DNA of 64,000 bases from an uncultured Ruminococcus sp. (GTDB lineage Bacteria > Bacillota > Clostridia > Lachnospirales > Lachnospiraceae), in NCBI GenBank assembly GCA_900541505.1, contig UQKK01000006.1, positions 62,001 through 126,000 of the forward strand, read 5' to 3'. The position numbers and the translations under genes are program-made. The notes under the pieces are model-generated. The model worked only from the letters and a program-made list of their open reading frames with translations, did not search any database and was not told the origin of the DNA. Within the stretch, counting starts at the first letter, position 1. Each line of letters opens with the position of its first letter. Shown piece after piece: positions 16,101 through 24,787 of this stretch.

Positions 16101-19100
16101 TAAACGGAAGAACCTTAAACACGGGCGAGTTTACGTTCCGCCTGGTTTCCGTGGGTGAGGACGGCATGACCTATGACACGAGGGATGCGGTTCCGGCGGA
16201 CTTCCCGCTCCCGGCTGTCCAGGACGAACAGCAGACAGTAGGAGCAGAGACGACAAACGGACAGTATGCGGCATCCGGCGCAGATACAGGCAGTGTGTAT
16301 TTCGGACAGATTACCTTTGACAAGACGCACATCGGGCATACATACAGCTATACCATAGAAGAGGTAAATGGAAATCTGGGCGGCGTCACCTACGATGCCA
16401 CCACGACCCGCACGGTTGTGATTACGGTATCTGAGGATACCACCAGCGGAGAACCGGTCGTAGCCGTGGCTGTGGCAGGAGATTCCACAGAGTATCCGTA
16501 CTTTACCTTCACCAATACCTATGAGCCGCAGCCTGTGACTCTGGAAGGAGACCGTGCGCTGCGCGTACAGAAGACTCTGACAGGCAGGGAATGGCAGGAT
16601 GGTGAGACATACACCTTTGGTATCACAAATACACAGAAACCTACAGATGTGACAGACGCGCCGATGCCCACAGGGGATGCGGGAATGGTCACAGAGGTGA
16701 CGACAGGCAAGCCGGCGAGCGGAGCAGTGAGCACTGCGGACTTCCCGGCAATCACGTTTGACAAAGCAGGTACTTATATATATGAAGTAACGGAAACCTC
16801 TGATGTCGTATCCGGCGGTATCACAAAGGATACCCACACGGCGGTGATAACCGTTACCGTGACAGACAATCTGCAGGGGCAGCTCGTGGCGGAGGTTACA
16901 TACGATAATTCCACAGCTTTAGCAGATGCGGACAAAGCTGTGACAGACTTCGCTGCCTTTACCAACAGCTACAGCGCGACAGGCACCTTAAGTCTGGAAG
17001 TGGCAAAAGACTTTACCGGAAGACCAAATGATGCATGGCTGACAACCGACAGCTTCTCCTTCAGCGTGGCGGCGGATGAAGCGGATGTCACATCAGGAGC
17101 GGTCATCATGCCGGCAGAGACGACAGCAGAGATTAACTACTATGATGACGATAAGAAAATCGCCTTTGGCAACATTACGTTTACAAAACCGGGCGAGTAC
17201 ACCTTTACCGTAACAGAGGCACAGGGAAATATCCAGGGCGTGACCTACGATGAGCATGTGGAGAGAACCGTTACCGTTACTGTGACAGATAATCTGGACG
17301 GGACGCTGACTCCGAGTGTGACAGCGGTAACCCCGGAGGCGGACGGCACGGATATTGTATTCCACAATGTATATACGGCAGGTCCGGTGACCGTGAACGG
17401 CGCGGCGGATTTGCAGGTGATAAAGACTGTAGAGGGACGCGATACCTGGCTGGACGGTGAGACATATTCCTTTACGATTGTAAATGAGAGCAAACCGGAT
17501 ACGGTAGATACCGCGCCCATGCCGGCAGAGACGACCATAGAGCTTGGAAAGCCGCAGGAAGGTATGATGAGCGCCGGAAGCTTCGGAGATATTCAGTTTA
17601 CTGAGCAGGGCACGTATACCTATCTGATTGCAGAGGTACAGAATCCGGCACCGGGCATGACCATGTCCCAGGCACAGTACCGGGTGACCGTGGAAGTTAC
17701 GGACGGCAACCGGGGCTCGCTGGTGGCAAATGTGACCATGACCCGTATCCGAACCGATGGCGGAGAGGCGGATAATACCGTTATCCAGGACCACGGCGCA
17801 GACTTTATCAACACCTATTCGGCGGCAGCAGTGACCGACACGCCGGTCAATGTGACGAAAGTACTGACCGGAAGAGAACCCGGACTGCAGGAGAATGAGT
17901 TCAGCTTTGCGATGCTTGTGGAAGCACAGGGAGACAGCCCGGAGGATGGATTTACCATGCCGGGAGGAACGAATCCAGTGATTGCTTCCAACGGAGCGGA
18001 CGGAAGCGTTTCCTTCGGAGATATCACATTTACGGAAGTGGGAACTTACAAAGTGACCGTGACCGAACAGATACCGGATACGGGACAGCCGTTTATCACA
18101 TATGACGAGCACACATACTCTTATCTGGTAACAGTGACAGACAATATGCAAGGACAGCTGGAGACGGCGATATCCGAGGTGACGGGAGATACCACATTTA
18201 CCAACACCTACGATGCCGGCAGCAGTACAAAGACCGTCGGCACCGCGGAGGACCCGACCACCAATATCGATGGACAGATGGTAGGGGTAGGTTCCGAGCT
18301 GGTATACACCATCCACTGGGTCAATGACGCGCTGGATGACAGCGGACAGTCCGCTGCGGCAGAGATTAGCATAACAGACACCATCCCGGCGGGAACAGAG
18401 TTTGTTAAGGCATCCGATGGCGGTACAGAGACAGACGGTGTCGTGACCTGGAATCTGGGTGAGCAGGAAGCCGGAGCAAGCGGTGAAGTGACATTGACCG
18501 TCCGCGTGACCGAGGCGGCAGTGACAGCGGTGGAGAACGAGGCGACACTCACCATCGGAGAGAACGAGACCACCACCAACAAGACGACCAACCCGGTACC
18601 GGAGAAGACGGTGGAAAACATATCCGCGCCGGATGATGCTCCGCAGGTGGGCGATACGCTGACCTACACGATTTCCTACGCCAATACAGAGGAAGAGATG
18701 GCGACTGTAGAGATTACGGATGTTCTCGCGGAAGGACTTACCTATGTGGACGGCTCCGCATCCGATGGCGGCGTCTATGACGAAGACAGCCACACCATCA
18801 CCTGGACTCTGGAAAACGTAGACTCCGGTGTGGAGGGCACAGTGACCTTCCAGGCGGTTGTCAATGAAAAGGCAGTGGGCGAGACCATTGAAAACCAGGC
18901 GGAACTCACCATCGGAGACAATCCGACCGTGAAGACCAACACCACGCAGACGGAGATTAAATCCGGAAGCCTGCAAATCAGCAAGGAAATCGTGCTGACA
19001 CCGAATCAGGGGACACAGATTGACACGGCGAAAGAATTTATATTCGATGTAACCCTGAAGGATAAAGCAGGAAATGAATTAAACGGAACTTATAACTTTG

Positions 19101-21898
19101 CCGGAACAAGCGACGGCACCACAGAATATACAGGAATGCTCAGGAGCGGCGACCATGTGACACTGAAACACGGCGGAATGATTGTCATCAGCAATCTGCC
19201 GGAGGGCGCATCCTACACGCTGACAGAGAGAACAGAAAATAACTACACCCCGGACGAGGCGGAGAAGAGCGGCACAATCGCAGCTGATACCACGGCGGAA
19301 GCGGCGTTTGTCAATACCTACGATGTGACAGCATTCGCGGGCGTGCCTGCGGAATTTACTCTGACAAAGGTACTGGAAGGAAAAGACTGGACAGAGAGTG
19401 ACAGCTTCACCTTCACATTGGCAGCGGAAAATAATGCGCCGATGCCGGCTGCTGATACCGTGACCGTGGATAGCACCATGCAGACGGACAACAGAGCGGA
19501 ATTTAATTTCGGAGCCATTTCCTACACAAGCGCGGGAACCTACAAGTACACCGTGACAGAGATAAGAGGAAATAATCCGGGCATCGACTATGCGGACAAC
19601 GTTGCGGAAATCACCGTGACAGTGACCGACAATCAGGGGACACTCACCGCGGCGGCGACAGTTGTCAACGGAACGTTTACAAACAGATATTCCACAGAGG
19701 TGGACTATGACGCCAATGGCGGTTTCTTAGTTGTCAAAGAGTTGACCGGACACGCGCTCTTAGCTGACCAGTTTACATTTGCGGTGACACCTGCGGATGA
19801 GGCATCCGCGCAGAAAGCCGGAATGGACAGTGTGGCAGCGAAGGAATTTAAGAATAAGGCAGCGGGTATGACAAATGGTGTCAGCACCGATACCATGACG
19901 CCTCTCACGGGCATGAAGTTTACCCAGGAGGACAGCGGAAAGACGTATACATACACGATTTCCGAGACCTCCGGTGGTGGAGCCGGATATACCAACGACA
20001 CCACGGTATACACGGTTGAAATCACCACGCAGGACGACGGAAACGGCGTGCTGACCGTAACCACAGTTGTGACCGCGAATACAGGCGCGCAGGAGACTTA
20101 CACATACACCAACGCACAGGGACAGGCACAGCCGGCGGCACTGACCTTCTATAACAAGTACGAGGCGGACGGCACTCTGGGCGGCGACGGAAATGTGGCA
20201 TTGGAAGCGACCAAGACCCTGAACGGGACAGACATGGATGCGGGCGAGTTTACTTTCCTCGTGAAAGATAAATCCGGTGCAGAAGTGAGCCGCGGAACGA
20301 ATGCGGCGGCGGACAATGGAATAGAGGGCGCGATTACGTTTGCCCCCATTTCGTACACCATTGAAAGTCTGGAGCAGGCAGTGACAGACGGCAACGCCAC
20401 CGTACAGGACGATGGAAACGGCAACCGCATCTATGCGCTGGCATATACGGTGGAGGAGGATTTGACCTCTCTGCCCGCAGGTATGAGCGCGGAGACGCAG
20501 GTACCATTTGACATTACGGTAAATGTGAAGGACAACGGGGACGGCACTCTGGATATCAGCGTGACCTACCCGGATGGAGGCGTGAAATTTGTCAATACAT
20601 ACGGTGACGGCACCAGCGCGGCGGTCTATGTAAGAGGCGCGAAGCGCTTAGATTCCCGCCAGGGACTGACGCCGCCGGATATTACGGGCAAATACACCTT
20701 TACACTGGAACCCCAGGATGGAGCGAAGCTCCCGGAACTGGGTGATACCGCGGTAAACGATGCCGCGAACAGCGTATACTTCGGAAGACTGGTCTTTACC
20801 ATGGATGATTTGGACGGGGTGGACGCTGGCGATGACGGCTCCCGGACGAAACAATTCGTTTACAACGTGACAGAAACCGGAAGCGTGAATGGTGTTACCA
20901 ACGACGCCCAGAGCACAAGGACCTTTACCGTGACGGTGACAGATGACGGAAACGGAAAGTTAAGTGCGGATATCTCACTGGATGAAAACAGCAGAGCGTT
21001 TACGTTCATAAACACCTACGATGTCACACCGACAGGGGAGACTTCCCCGACAGACGGCAGCATTACCCTTACTAAGACATTGGAAGGACGCGCTTTAAAT
21101 GAAGGCGAGTTCGCGTTTACCATGACGGATAAGGACGGAAATGTCGTATCCACAGGGTACAACGATGCACAGGGCAATGTGGTGCTGCCCGGTATTGTAT
21201 TTGACACACCGGGAACTTACACCTACACGATTGCGGAGACAAACGGCGGATTAGGCGGAGTCACCTATGACAGCAGGACGTACACGGCGACCGCGGAAGT
21301 GACGGACAACAGCGACGGCACCATGAGCGTCGCCTGGACAGTGACCGACGGCGAAAATACAGAGGTGGATGAGGCAGTCTTTGAGAATACCTACGCGGTG
21401 AGCGGAACCACCAGTGTACGGCTCGGCGCGGCGAAACAGCTGGAAGGCAGAGAGATGAAAGAGGGAGAATTTACCTTCCTCGTGACAGATGCAGACGGAA
21501 ATGTGGTCGCGGAAGCAGTCAACGATGAAAACGGCAGCGTACAGTTTGACGAGCTTGTCTTCGACAAGACAGGAACCTACGTCTATACCGTTTCAGAGAA
21601 GGCAGGAAAAGACGAGACCATCACCTACGATAAGACAGCTTACCAGGTAACAGTGACAATCGGAGACGACCTGCAGGGACACCTGACAGCAGCGGTGGAT
21701 ACAGAGGATAAGGAACTTGTATTTACCAACAAGTATACGGAGCCTGCTAAGGAAGTACCGAAGACAGATAACGACAAGCCTGCGGCAATCTCCACAGGTG
21801 ACAACGGGGCTGTGAGAACACTGCTCTTCGTGACGATTATCGCGTTTGCGGCAGCGGCAGCGGTAGTAGTGCTTAAGATTCGCAGAAACCGCAGATAA
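13169..21898 (+). CDS. Giant vWA and pilin-isopeptide-repeat surface protein
   Basis: 2909 aa. I start at the ATG behind AAGGGGAAGGG because it gives an Arg-rich n-region, a hydrophobic core and a signal-peptidase-like site (RVLA-AES). Residues ~122-430 are a von Willebrand A domain with MIDAS motif DQSGSM and LFTDGVPT. From ~698 to ~2857 lie about 14 immunoglobulin-like repeats of Spy0128/FctA or DUF7601 type, each with Lys near its start (V-T-K-x-L-x-G-R), Glu in Y-T-x-x-E and Asn in a closing F-x-N-x-Y; these are the residues of Lys-Asn isopeptide bonds. Two DUF11-like domains interrupt the array (~1690-1930). The tail is VPKTDND, a hydrophobic helix and KIRRNRR, like a sortase signal but with Asp for Gly. 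No sortase is adjacent. Likely an adhesin or stalk, probably phase-variable. Confidence 0.9.
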   Translation: MERKRRRKIRGRRSLRRIGAGVISAVLVAALAFTLLPQEAARVLAAESVEDTSTRDDWQGYKLDSTQHTGRIWTDKSVSQTDVTLTSTEGTETVTVDKTQDSDFLVSLSALSSASSLTTMTAMPLDIVLVLDQSGSMEDDFDGSNTKQAAMKAAVDNFIDAIYESSMQDGAGGVYHTLGIVTYGGSSSTLQSRGNIETGYQNYIDAIDDLPNSPSGSTNTGAGMSTANNMLPAATEGRKSIVVLFTDGVPTTSSSFSNSVANNAISAANTMKTTKNATVYSIGIFDDADPTFLGNVDDTFSGGWSGNYSEAEKANRFMNLVSSNSASADSLGLESRTGGAGWFQYTYEAVADNFDCDTTLGYYKSASNSSELDAIFEEIAADISEASGPTRVTEGAEHLSGYITFTDTLGAYMQVDDFNAVVYAGEKFVQKEKTTAGSVDTYVFEGTVDGNDIYQAGDMQDLIIQVDRSGAKEVVTVKIPATLIPLRYFDVSTDDDGTTMDIKEAYPIRVFYSVSLKDEVETALMEGTADDALKTYISSNMDDTGKLVQFYSNDYTAGSDNGTTTAVFEPSAANSFYYFTELTALYADADGTTPATSVTEGNTYYYEHTYYVLENGTVTEKTEYYEVTGLRAQDVTWQNGQYYANAGVRKTSKAGEFEAAKDGNETGTAANAISPSWSGASTVSVALGNNGRLSLAVPGTLSVTKQVQADEGFTLPQDYESQEFTFTLNLTNLGENAPENFTAEIVKGTDQVRTFQVKEGDTFRLKHRETLKVYGLPDGAEYEVTEQAVTGYADSSTGDTGTIAANTESAAVFTNTYTADPLDYSGTANLGVTKIFDGRDTTANDSFTFILTADENNPDAAAVPAQTELTITMPDGTTPVTSDMAAFGDITFTKPGTYIYYISERTGTIPGVDYTQVYYRVTVTVTPVDGRLTAQTAYEQINNTQTGDYTYDSDEGLVFTNTYDAESAQVYLGGQKVLNGRTLNTGEFTFRLVSVGEDGMTYDTRDAVPADFPLPAVQDEQQTVGAETTNGQYAASGADTGSVYFGQITFDKTHIGHTYSYTIEEVNGNLGGVTYDATTTRTVVITVSEDTTSGEPVVAVAVAGDSTEYPYFTFTNTYEPQPVTLEGDRALRVQKTLTGREWQDGETYTFGITNTQKPTDVTDAPMPTGDAGMVTEVTTGKPASGAVSTADFPAITFDKAGTYIYEVTETSDVVSGGITKDTHTAVITVTVTDNLQGQLVAEVTYDNSTALADADKAVTDFAAFTNSYSATGTLSLEVAKDFTGRPNDAWLTTDSFSFSVAADEADVTSGAVIMPAETTAEINYYDDDKKIAFGNITFTKPGEYTFTVTEAQGNIQGVTYDEHVERTVTVTVTDNLDGTLTPSVTAVTPEADGTDIVFHNVYTAGPVTVNGAADLQVIKTVEGRDTWLDGETYSFTIVNESKPDTVDTAPMPAETTIELGKPQEGMMSAGSFGDIQFTEQGTYTYLIAEVQNPAPGMTMSQAQYRVTVEVTDGNRGSLVANVTMTRIRTDGGEADNTVIQDHGADFINTYSAAAVTDTPVNVTKVLTGREPGLQENEFSFAMLVEAQGDSPEDGFTMPGGTNPVIASNGADGSVSFGDITFTEVGTYKVTVTEQIPDTGQPFITYDEHTYSYLVTVTDNMQGQLETAISEVTGDTTFTNTYDAGSSTKTVGTAEDPTTNIDGQMVGVGSELVYTIHWVNDALDDSGQSAAAEISITDTIPAGTEFVKASDGGTETDGVVTWNLGEQEAGASGEVTLTVRVTEAAVTAVENEATLTIGENETTTNKTTNPVPEKTVENISAPDDAPQVGDTLTYTISYANTEEEMATVEITDVLAEGLTYVDGSASDGGVYDEDSHTITWTLENVDSGVEGTVTFQAVVNEKAVGETIENQAELTIGDNPTVKTNTTQTEIKSGSLQISKEIVLTPNQGTQIDTAKEFIFDVTLKDKAGNELNGTYNFAGTSDGTTEYTGMLRSGDHVTLKHGGMIVISNLPEGASYTLTERTENNYTPDEAEKSGTIAADTTAEAAFVNTYDVTAFAGVPAEFTLTKVLEGKDWTESDSFTFTLAAENNAPMPAADTVTVDSTMQTDNRAEFNFGAISYTSAGTYKYTVTEIRGNNPGIDYADNVAEITVTVTDNQGTLTAAATVVNGTFTNRYSTEVDYDANGGFLVVKELTGHALLADQFTFAVTPADEASAQKAGMDSVAAKEFKNKAAGMTNGVSTDTMTPLTGMKFTQEDSGKTYTYTISETSGGGAGYTNDTTVYTVEITTQDDGNGVLTVTTVVTANTGAQETYTYTNAQGQAQPAALTFYNKYEADGTLGGDGNVALEATKTLNGTDMDAGEFTFLVKDKSGAEVSRGTNAAADNGIEGAITFAPISYTIESLEQAVTDGNATVQDDGNGNRIYALAYTVEEDLTSLPAGMSAETQVPFDITVNVKDNGDGTLDISVTYPDGGVKFVNTYGDGTSAAVYVRGAKRLDSRQGLTPPDITGKYTFTLEPQDGAKLPELGDTAVNDAANSVYFGRLVFTMDDLDGVDAGDDGSRTKQFVYNVTETGSVNGVTNDAQSTRTFTVTVTDDGNGKLSADISLDENSRAFTFINTYDVTPTGETSPTDGSITLTKTLEGRALNEGEFAFTMTDKDGNVVSTGYNDAQGNVVLPGIVFDTPGTYTYTIAETNGGLGGVTYDSRTYTATAEVTDNSDGTMSVAWTVTDGENTEVDEAVFENTYAVSGTTSVRLGAAKQLEGREMKEGEFTFLVTDADGNVVAEAVNDENGSVQFDELVFDKTGTYVYTVSEKAGKDETITYDKTAYQVTVTIGDDLQGHLTAAVDTEDKELVFTNKYTEPAKEVPKTDNDKPAAISTGDNGAVRTLLFVTIIAFAAAAAVVVLKIRRNRR

Positions 21899-21928
21899 GC
21901 ATGGAAACAGATTGAGACATGAGTAGAG

Positions 21929-21959
21929 CGGAGGGGCAGTAAATGTCCCTCCGTTATTT
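21929..21959 (+). terminator. Terminator after the giant gene
   Basis: CGGAGGG (21929-21935) pairs with CCCTCCG (21947-21953), followed by TTATTT. Confidence 0.65.
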
Positions 21960-22064
21960 GCAGCTTACGATAAGCCCGGGTCCGGGTATGCCCGGGACTT
22001 TGGGGAACGCATACAATCCCGGAATGTGCCTTCTGGTACTTCCGATGATTTGAGGGAGGAGAGC

Positions 22065-22796
22065 ATGATAAAAGAAGTGGATTTGACCGGACAGCGATTT
22101 GGCGCATTGACCGTACTTGAGAGAGCAAAATGCGAGGAGGGGCATGGCGCATGGCTGTGCCGCTGCGACTGCGGGAACGAGAAGGTGGTACGGACTTATG
22201 ACTTACGGCACGGCAGAGTCAAAAGCTGCGGCTGTATGCGATACACAGGGCGCAAGAGGACAGAGCTTACGGGACGGCGCTTCGGGAGGCTGACCGCCCT
22301 CTATCCCACAGAGCGCAGAGACCAGAAGGGCTCCATATACTGGCGATGCCGCTGTGACTGCGGCAGAGAGACAGAGGTGACGGAGAACGGGCTCGTCCAC
22401 GGCAATAACAAAAGCTGCGGCTGCCTGAAAGAAGAGATACAGAAGCAAATTTCCTCCCAGCTCCACATGGTGGACGGCACCTGTGTGGAGATGCTGGAGA
22501 AGCGGAAATACCGCAGCGACAATACCAGCGGATTCCGGGGCGTGTATCATACGAAGAACGGAAATTACCGGGTGAGTATCGGGTTTAAAGGGAAAAGATA
22601 TTCTGTGGGTACCTTCAAAGACTATGAGGAGGCTGTGAAAGCCCGCGTAGATGCGGAAGAACTCATTCACGAGGGATTTGTGAAGGCATACCGGAAATGG
22701 CAGGAAAAGGCGGAAGACCCTGACTGGGCGCAGGAAAATCCGTTTGTATATGAGGTGGAGAAGGTGAACGGGACATTTACTGTTGTCACGGTCTAG
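22065..22796 (+). CDS. AP2-domain protein with two Cys-rich modules
   Basis: 243 aa, starting at the ATG behind GGGAGGAG. Two similar modules open the protein: LTGQRFGALTVLE...CRCDCGNE...KSCGC (residues ~5-60) and LTGRRFGRLTALY...CRCDCGRE...KSCGC (~78-125). They look like short zinc-binding, DNA-contacting units found in phage and homing-endonuclease contexts. The C-terminal part (SGFRGVYHTKNGNYRVSIGF then KRYSVGTF) is an AP2/ERF-like DNA-binding domain. There is no HNH or GIY-YIG catalytic domain, so it may be a DNA-binding derivative of a mobile endonuclease. Convergent with the HD gene downstream. Function unknown. Confidence 0.7.
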   Translation: MIKEVDLTGQRFGALTVLERAKCEEGHGAWLCRCDCGNEKVVRTYDLRHGRVKSCGCMRYTGRKRTELTGRRFGRLTALYPTERRDQKGSIYWRCRCDCGRETEVTENGLVHGNNKSCGCLKEEIQKQISSQLHMVDGTCVEMLEKRKYRSDNTSGFRGVYHTKNGNYRVSIGFKGKRYSVGTFKDYEEAVKARVDAEELIHEGFVKAYRKWQEKAEDPDWAQENPFVYEVEKVNGTFTVVTV

Positions 22797-22846
22797 TACA
22801 CTGTATCATTGGCGTTCAGCAAAATGATGCAGAATCGGACAGTACA

Positions 22847-23362
22847 TCAGCGGCGTACACCTTCCAGGAGACCGCAGTATTTATCAGTGAGGGTGGTAAT
22901 CCACCCTTCTTTTGTTTTTGGAAAACGAAAGAAAGTGACAGGCCACATATGGCTTAAGATGATATCCTTCTCCGTCCGGTTCAGCTCAAAAAATTTGACA
23001 GCATGGCGGTAGGCGGTCTTCGGATGAGTCAGACCGTGGAAATAATTGCCCGTTTTTTTCGCGTGGGTGTGCCAGTCGTAGAGAAAGAGGTCGTGCAGCA
23101 TTCCTGCGCGCGCCGCGGAAACCGCATCCAGATGGAGAAAACGGCACCAGCGATAGTTGCAGAAAGCCACGTGGAGACAGTGCTCATAGCAGTTTGTATG
23201 TCCGTGGTGAGGGTACAGTTTCATGCGCAGCACCACGGGATGGCGCGCAATGTCCTCGATGCAGGCATAGAAATCATCGCCCCAGTCTCTCTTTAAGTCT
23301 TCCTGTTTTTTCAGCGCTTCTCGGCGCAGATTTTTCAGCAATCGGGTTTGGAAATTCAGCAT
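22847..23362 (-). CDS. HD-domain hydrolase-like protein
   Basis: 171 aa. The HD signature is visible as H61 (NCYEHCLHVA), H90-D91 (GMLHDLFLYDWHTH) and a distal Asp (TLTDKY). HD proteins are metal-dependent phosphohydrolases; the substrate cannot be guessed. The motif HTHAKKTGNYFHGLTHPKTA is typical of a small uncharacterised Firmicute family. It lies 96 bp downstream of the ABC permease genes on the same strand and may be the last gene of that transcript. Confidence 0.7.
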   Translation of the reverse strand: MLNFQTRLLKNLRREALKKQEDLKRDWGDDFYACIEDIARHPVVLRMKLYPHHGHTNCYEHCLHVAFCNYRWCRFLHLDAVSAARAGMLHDLFLYDWHTHAKKTGNYFHGLTHPKTAYRHAVKFFELNRTEKDIILSHMWPVTFFRFPKTKEGWITTLTDKYCGLLEGVRR

Positions 23363-23458
23363 ATTTCTTTTTCTTCATCCTTTTTATATTTTTTGGTTTT
23401 GCATCTGCGTGCTTCATTTTTGACGCACATGTTTTTCTTCATGCGCGGCGGACAGCCG

Positions 23459-24646
23459 TTATGAGAGCTGTCTGGCAGGCGCCGGGCGCCGCTTTGCCTT
23501 AAGGAGATGGAGACCCGCATACAGCAGGTGGGCGGCAAGCACGTACAGCGCAAAGTATAACCGGAAATAGACGCTGTGCAGCCCGTTCAGATAAAAGTAA
23601 GGCGGCAGCAGGAATTTTACCGGGGTCAGCATATGGATATTGAGGAACACCGGGCACAGTACTGCGGACAGGAGCATGATGACCAGGATACAGGTGGCAA
23701 ATGCCGTCAGGTTTTTTACCGCCTGACACAGAATCCCGGAGAAGCCTGTGACAGCGAGTACCAGCAGCGCCATCAGCAAAAGTTCGGACTGCCATTGGGT
23801 GAAAGTGCCGGAGCATAAAAGGGCAAGATAAGCGGCAATCCCGCCCAGGACAGTGCCGGACAGCAGGTAAATCCAGTCGTATACTGCGCCGAAGCCATAG
23901 CGGACCCAGGAAAAGGTGCCGTTTTGTTTGTCTTTGAGCAGGTACAGCGCCGTAGAAAGCCCGGTGAGGAAAACAAACAGCGCAAGCATACCCCGAAGGG
24001 GTGCGGTTAAGTAGTTCGCCTCATCGATGTGGGATTCGCTCTCATCCTCCCCGTAAGCAAAGAGAAAGATAGATTCGTCCACATGGAGTTTGTCATACAG
24101 TTCTCCGATGGATTCACGGACCTCGTCTTCGTCCCTGTCCTCAAACTCCTCCTGCTCCAGAGTGAACTGCTCGGCAATATCCTCTGACAGATAGGGGTAG
24201 AGCGCCGCGTAGAACTGCTCCCTGGCAAGCTGTAACTGGGTGGTGTCCTCCCCGGCGATAAAGGCAATGAGATGTCCGTCGTAGGGCATACGGTTGTTTC
24301 TCCCCGCCGCGTAATCTTCCAGGAGACTGCTCAAATCCGCGGGAATCAGATACCCTGCATCCATTTTCCCGTATGCGACCAAATCGCGCAGCTCTTCCTC
24401 AGAGCTGCAGGCTTCATAGCGGACGACTCCGTCCAGTTGTTCTAAATCATCTATAATCTGCTCTCCTAATTTATCGTCCGACTCCTCGGCGTATACTGCG
24501 ATGCGCAGGACGTGGGAGTCCTCCCTGGCAATCAGTGTCATGCCCGCGGTCAGAAGAGGGGCGAGCAGGAGCACAATCCAGAAGGAGGGCTTCTTTAACA
24601 GACGCTTTGTAAAAAGCAGATACCATATCCATAATTTTTTTACCAT
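23459..24646 (-). CDS. ABC-2 type transporter permease (second)
   Basis: 395 aa. One N-terminal membrane helix (~20-38) is followed by a ~170-residue acidic extracytoplasmic domain and about six C-terminal helices (from ~215), the layout of ABC-2 exporters. It is paired with the permease at 24788-26011 and the ATPase at 26021-26689, in order ATPase-permease-permease on the minus strand. The 141-bp gap to the other permease shows no gene. The substrate is unknown; drug, lipid or peptide export are all possible. Confidence 0.8.
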   Translation of the reverse strand: MVKKLWIWYLLFTKRLLKKPSFWIVLLLAPLLTAGMTLIAREDSHVLRIAVYAEESDDKLGEQIIDDLEQLDGVVRYEACSSEEELRDLVAYGKMDAGYLIPADLSSLLEDYAAGRNNRMPYDGHLIAFIAGEDTTQLQLAREQFYAALYPYLSEDIAEQFTLEQEEFEDRDEDEVRESIGELYDKLHVDESIFLFAYGEDESESHIDEANYLTAPLRGMLALFVFLTGLSTALYLLKDKQNGTFSWVRYGFGAVYDWIYLLSGTVLGGIAAYLALLCSGTFTQWQSELLLMALLVLAVTGFSGILCQAVKNLTAFATCILVIMLLSAVLCPVFLNIHMLTPVKFLLPPYFYLNGLHSVYFRLYFALYVLAAHLLYAGLHLLKAKRRPAPARQLS

Positions 24647-24787
24647 GATTCATGCCTCTATGTCAATTGATAGTGAAACACCCGGCGACAGCCTCAGACC
24701 GCCTGGAGAAAAGGGACTGCGGCGCCAGAGCGGAAATTAGTTTCCATCCGGTATATGCGCCGCAGGCGGCGCGGTATCGCCGATGCC

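Noticed and set aside
17093..18976. A 627-codon open frame on the minus strand
   Set aside because: It is antisense to the giant pilin gene, lacks a ribosome site, and is Cys/His/Arg-rich in the way of frames opposite Thr/Val-rich repeats.
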